Shown here piece by piece: positions 47,814-51,132 of a DNA stretch of 51,132 nucleotides. The notes under the pieces are model-generated. The model ran no database searches. It saw only the letters and a program-made list of their open reading frames with translations, and had not been told where the DNA came from. Origin of the DNA: Neelides folsomi (Eukaryota > Arthropoda > Collembola > Neelipleona > Neelidae). Both the position numbers and the translations under genes were made by a program. Numbering within the stretch: the stretch's first letter is position 1; each line of letters begins with the position of its first letter. The DNA is taken from positions 1-51,132 of the forward strand of contig JAQGBZ010000419.1 of the NCBI GenBank assembly GCA_034687125.1, read 5' to 3'.

Positions 47814-48865
47814 TTTTATTTTGTTGGTACTTGAAATGTGAAGAACTTTAATTATACAATTTTTATTAACTGGTTTTTTCGTTGATTTAAGTTATTTTTA
47901 TTAATGGAGTCAATGCACTCGATCACCTCTTATTGTTAAGGGTAACGAATGAATAACTGATGTATTTATTAAAATATTAATGAAATAATTATAATTTTTT
48001 GAATTTTGTATGTATTGTGTACTTACTACTTATTTCAAAAAGAGTCGAAACTTGACAAAAACAAAATATTTAATGTGAATAATATATTCATACTAAAAAA
48101 TTAAACGATGATGCATTTAAGATAGAAAGTGAGCAGAAAAGAAATTGAAAAGAAATCGAAATCTTTTATTAATAGAGGTCAATTAATTATACAGTTACGT
48201 TAGCCTAATTTACAAATAAAAAATTTATGCCTTTCATTCAATAAGCTGATATACTGACATAAGATAAATTTATTATTTATTGCTTTAATTCTTCGTTTAA
48301 ATGCATAAATTAAAAAGCAGTTATAAATAATATATTTATTTATTATGATTTATGAATCATAATTTATCATATTACTTATTTCTAAATAGTTAAATAAAAA
48401 GTAAGTTGTTAATTCAACATATAAATAAAATATGTGCACAGCGCACATGGCGACTTTGCCAAAATGCAATAATTGACTAATATTAGCTCTAGGCTAATAT
48501 ATGTATATTAATCACCATTTCTATTAATTGCGGTAAGATTAGAATTTTATTGCCTATTTAGGAAATGGTGAAATTTAAATGTATCTGATGATTTTGTAAT
48601 ACTTATTTATAAATATGATTAATTGTTTGAAATTTTATAAGGCAAAATAGGTTTATTTAAGGAGTGGTATTGTATTCTGTTTTTACTTTATTCCAATATT
48701 AGAAAATATTTAAATTGTTTTTTAAACTATGGATACAATCTAAATTTATTAATTATATAGTTTTAATTTACTCCTTCGGGTAAAATAGAAATATATCTAT
48801 CGAAATCAATAAAACGGAATTTTTATTTGGATCAATATCATACATACATACCATACAGTTTAAAA
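47814..48865. other. AT-rich spacer, 5' flank of the tetraspanin
   Basis: No gene recognised. A short GC-rich palindrome GTGCACAGCGCAC lies near 48434-48446. Confidence 0.4.
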
Positions 48866-50660
48866 ATGAAAGTAAATCTACCATATAGTTATTCTAGATT
48901 AGAGGGATTAGATTCTTGTACGCTTTTCATAAAATATACAGTCATCATCTTCAATTTTTTGTTTTTTGTAAGATGAATAATACAATATAAATTGAAGTTC
49001 CATCTGTTCAATAATAAATCAACTTTGTCGTTATTTGACTATTAATTATCAATATGTATATTTTTAGATATGTGGAATAGTTATTACCGTAATTTGTACC
49101 TGTGCACTGATAAAATTGAATGAAATTGAAAAATTACACATCCACGAAATTTCCATTGGTTTATATATTGTTCTGGTTGTTGGGATTTTCATAGCAATAT
49201 TTTCTTTTTTGGGATTTTGTGGAGCAATTTGTGAATCGAGAGGCATTTTAGCAGTGGTAAGTGGCATGAATAAATATTAAATAAAATCATTCAGTTAGTA
49301 AATGTAAATATAATACCTATAGGCAGGGCTGGGGATGCCTGGTTTTTTACAACCTGGTAAAACTGTCAAAAGGCTGTTTTAACAGGGTAGCCTCACCCTG
49401 TCAAAACTGGTTTTATACATTTTCTCAAATTTCCCTCAGATTGATTTTATTGTAATATCAATTCTAACAATTCCCAATAGTTCTAAGGAGCTTAAATATG
49501 CGAATTTTGATGTAGATTTGAACTTATTATCAAGTTGATACATTAACCACATTAAATATCGAACAACTTTTACGATTTGTATGATTCATTCATCAGGCTT
49601 TAGCATATACTACATAGTTACCCTGTTAAAACAGCTTTACCCTGTTAAAACAGGTTTTACCCTGTTAAAACAGTTTGAGAGTTTTACCAGCTGGTTTTTT
49701 ACAGCCCTGCCTATAGGTATAAACTATCATTGACCAATGATAAATTTAACAAATCAATTGTCTAAGATGTAATAACAAAATCTAAAATTTAGACTCTAAA
49801 TTTAAATCATAAAGCTTATAAGTTTCTTGCTGTATTATTTTTCATAGTATTATCTTCTTCTTACTGTCTTTTTCGTTGTTTTACTGTCCACAAGCCTTTT
49901 CCTCTTTTTTAACGTCACTAAACTTGAAACTAAACTTGAAAACATTGGCGAAGAAGAAATGAAATTATACAATAACATAAGTATTGATGCTTCAAATCAA
50001 ATAGTCTTTTGGGATTTAATTCAAACATGGGTAAAATTTTAATTTTACAGTAAATATATTGAATTCGATTATTTTAATATCACGATTTCATCAATTATAT
50101 GAAAATTTGACAATTTTACATAAAAGTTCAACATACAGAACACCTATTTTTAAATAATACCTAAATGTAAATCTCTTTATATTTAAACTATGTAAAGTTA
50201 CATACCTAGTTTAATATGAAGAGATTTAACTTTTTTGTATGTAGTTCTACATAATATTATAGTTGGAATGCTGCGGGATAAATAATTATCAAGATTGGAA
50301 TAATTCATTATTTGTTGGGACTAGTAAAAATGGACCCCCAAAAAGTTGCTGTAAAGACAACAACGTAAATAAAACATTTATTTATTTATTTAATTCAAAT
50401 TCCCATTCAATTAAAATGATTATCATTTAGGTTTGCATTAACCAGAAACCTGGACAATGGTGGGAATCAGGATGCAAGGAGAAAATTGAACAATATTTTC
50501 TAAAGATCCCTATAGTAACTTCCATTACAGCAATTGTAACGGTACATACTTAGCATAAATATTTTATTTAATGTGAGTAAATTTAATTTTTAATCTATTA
50601 TTATTAAAATTGCAGTTCTTTGGGATTATTGTTGCTTGCGGTCTTGCATCAAAATTTTAA
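48866..50660 (+). CDS. tetraspanin, 243 aa, six exons
   Basis: Exons 48866-48967, 49068-49256, 49848-50030, 50263-50364, 50431-50541 and 50616-50660; all joins are phase 0. TM1 begins KYTVIIFNFLFF and continues in exon 2; TM2 is followed by the family hallmark FLGFCGAICESRGIL; TM3 is YYLLLTVFFVVLLSTSLFLF. The large extracellular loop has the CCG motif (LECCGINNYQDW), a PKSCC motif and one further Cys pair (VC... GC), six cysteines in all. TM4 is short and ends VACGLASKF. Tetraspanins organise membrane microdomains with integrins and other partners. The very short N-terminus before TM1 is longer than usual (about 22 aa) and the C-terminal tail is minimal. AATAAA at 50710-50715 is a candidate poly(A) signal. 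Confidence 0.88.
49324..49709. mobile_element. hAT-type MITE in tetraspanin intron 2, 386 bp
   Basis: Ends CAGGGCTG...CAGCCCTG are perfect 8-bp inverted termini of hAT type, flanked by identical 8-bp CCTATAGG copies (49316-49323 and 49710-49717). Inside the right end are three tandem 20-bp units of CCCTGTTAAAACAG plus spacer; inverted matching units (CTGTTTTAACAGGG, CCCTGTCAAAACTGG) are at the left. No coding capacity. Confidence 0.8.
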
Positions 50661-50985
50661 ATAATTTTTTTCGGTAAAAGGGAGTTAGATGTTGTATCTT
50701 TATTGGAGTAATAAAAAATCCGTACCTAATTTGCCTATTGTAGACGATGGATATCAATAAATTATGTAGTTAAGTATTTATCCTATATGAACCACGTACA
50801 TAAATACCATCAAAAACATCTACACGGATGAATTTAAGTTTTATAAACACATACTTGTAATGTAATAGAAAAAATAAATAATTTTTATTATTGGGCCAAT
50901 CCACGCAGAAGGTAAAATCGGGATAGTGATAAACCCTTGAGGTTCTCTCAATTCACCCCTAAGTCCTATACTTGTAACACGTGAT
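50661..50985. other. 3' flank of the tetraspanin
   Basis: Contains the poly(A) signal noted above; otherwise nothing recognised. Confidence 0.4.
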
Positions 50986-51132
50986 TTTTGTTTTTAGCCA
51001 TACGCTAAATACGTTCAACGATCCAACTGGTATATTAGTATTAAATATACTATATCTACAAAGTTGTACATAATGCATATTTGAAAGTGACTTGGATCGT
51101 TGAACGTTTTTAGCGTATGGCTAAAAACAAAA
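50986..51132. mobile_element. MITE-like inverted repeat running to the window edge
   Basis: Bases 50986-51026 and the reverse complement of 51092-51132 match at 40 of 41 positions (tips TTTTGTTTTTAGCCATACGC). The loop is 65 bp and AT-rich. The right boundary and target duplication lie beyond the window. Length and structure fit a small non-autonomous DNA transposon. Confidence 0.7.

Noticed and set aside
1..51132. tRNA genes, rRNA, CRISPR arrays, bacterial operons or riboswitches
   Set aside because: No tRNA-like box B or rRNA core words were noticed by eye, and the intron-bearing eukaryotic genes make CRISPR and bacterial features inapplicable. A tRNAscan run would settle the tRNA point.

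Overview
This is an AT-rich stretch of animal nuclear DNA with short GT-AG introns (often 50-150 nt). Its gene families are typical of arthropod accessory genomes: EB-module Cys-rich proteins, an insect-type gustatory receptor, a divergent ionotropic receptor, a C-type lectin, a GLYAT-like acyltransferase and a tetraspanin. The mix, plus a tandem pair of fungal-type formamidase genes, suggests a springtail (Collembola). That is an inference; nothing here fixes the species. Most genes are multi-exon. I built the models by hand from splice signals and phase agreement, so exon edges are predictions.

Layout. 0-3.5 kb: a decayed chitin-binding (CBM14) fragment, a small EB-module protein on the minus strand, a LINE-like scrap and a TA-flanked MITE. 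4-5.3 kb: gustatory receptor (+). 5.6-6.2 kb: short degenerate repeats. 6.7-7.0 kb (-): a 63-aa secreted peptide with a symmetric six-Cys pattern. 8.2-9.0 kb (-): C-type lectin. 9.8-11.0 kb (-): four-exon GLYAT-like acyltransferase. 11.7-13.7 kb (-): large EB-module protein that seems to lack an ATG. 14.5-15.7 kb: two inverted-repeat elements with clean target duplications. 16.1-18.6 kb (+): intronless ionotropic receptor followed by a broken copy of its own tail. 19.4-24.4 kb (+): two complete four-exon formamidase genes separated by a 1.2-kb foldback element, with a 320-bp identical tract in exon 4.

24.4-30.5 kb is a gene-poor spacer. 30.6-36.9 kb (-): a seven-exon class A GPCR, more GC-rich than its surroundings, with noncanonical DRY and NPxxY motifs and a long Ser/Pro-rich tail. 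37-41 kb is mostly empty, with one possible terminal exon of a GPI-anchored protein. 41.4-43.7 kb (-): two unrecognised secreted-protein genes (230 and 84 aa). 44.2-46.3 kb: a foldback element whose arms are packed with the palindrome CACCATGGTG and whose loop holds a Ulp1-like protease remnant and a lone zinc finger. 46.7-47.8 kb (-): an unrecognised type II membrane protein gene that changes frame several times, probably a pseudogene. 48.9-50.7 kb (+): a complete six-exon tetraspanin with a hAT-type MITE in intron 2. A further MITE-like inverted repeat reaches the window end.

The genes do not form an operon or one pathway. The common themes are chemosensation (gustatory receptor, ionotropic receptor), secreted Cys-rich or defence-like products (EB proteins, lectin, Cys peptide), amide/acyl metabolism (formamidases, GLYAT-like) and heavy seeding by small non-autonomous transposons.
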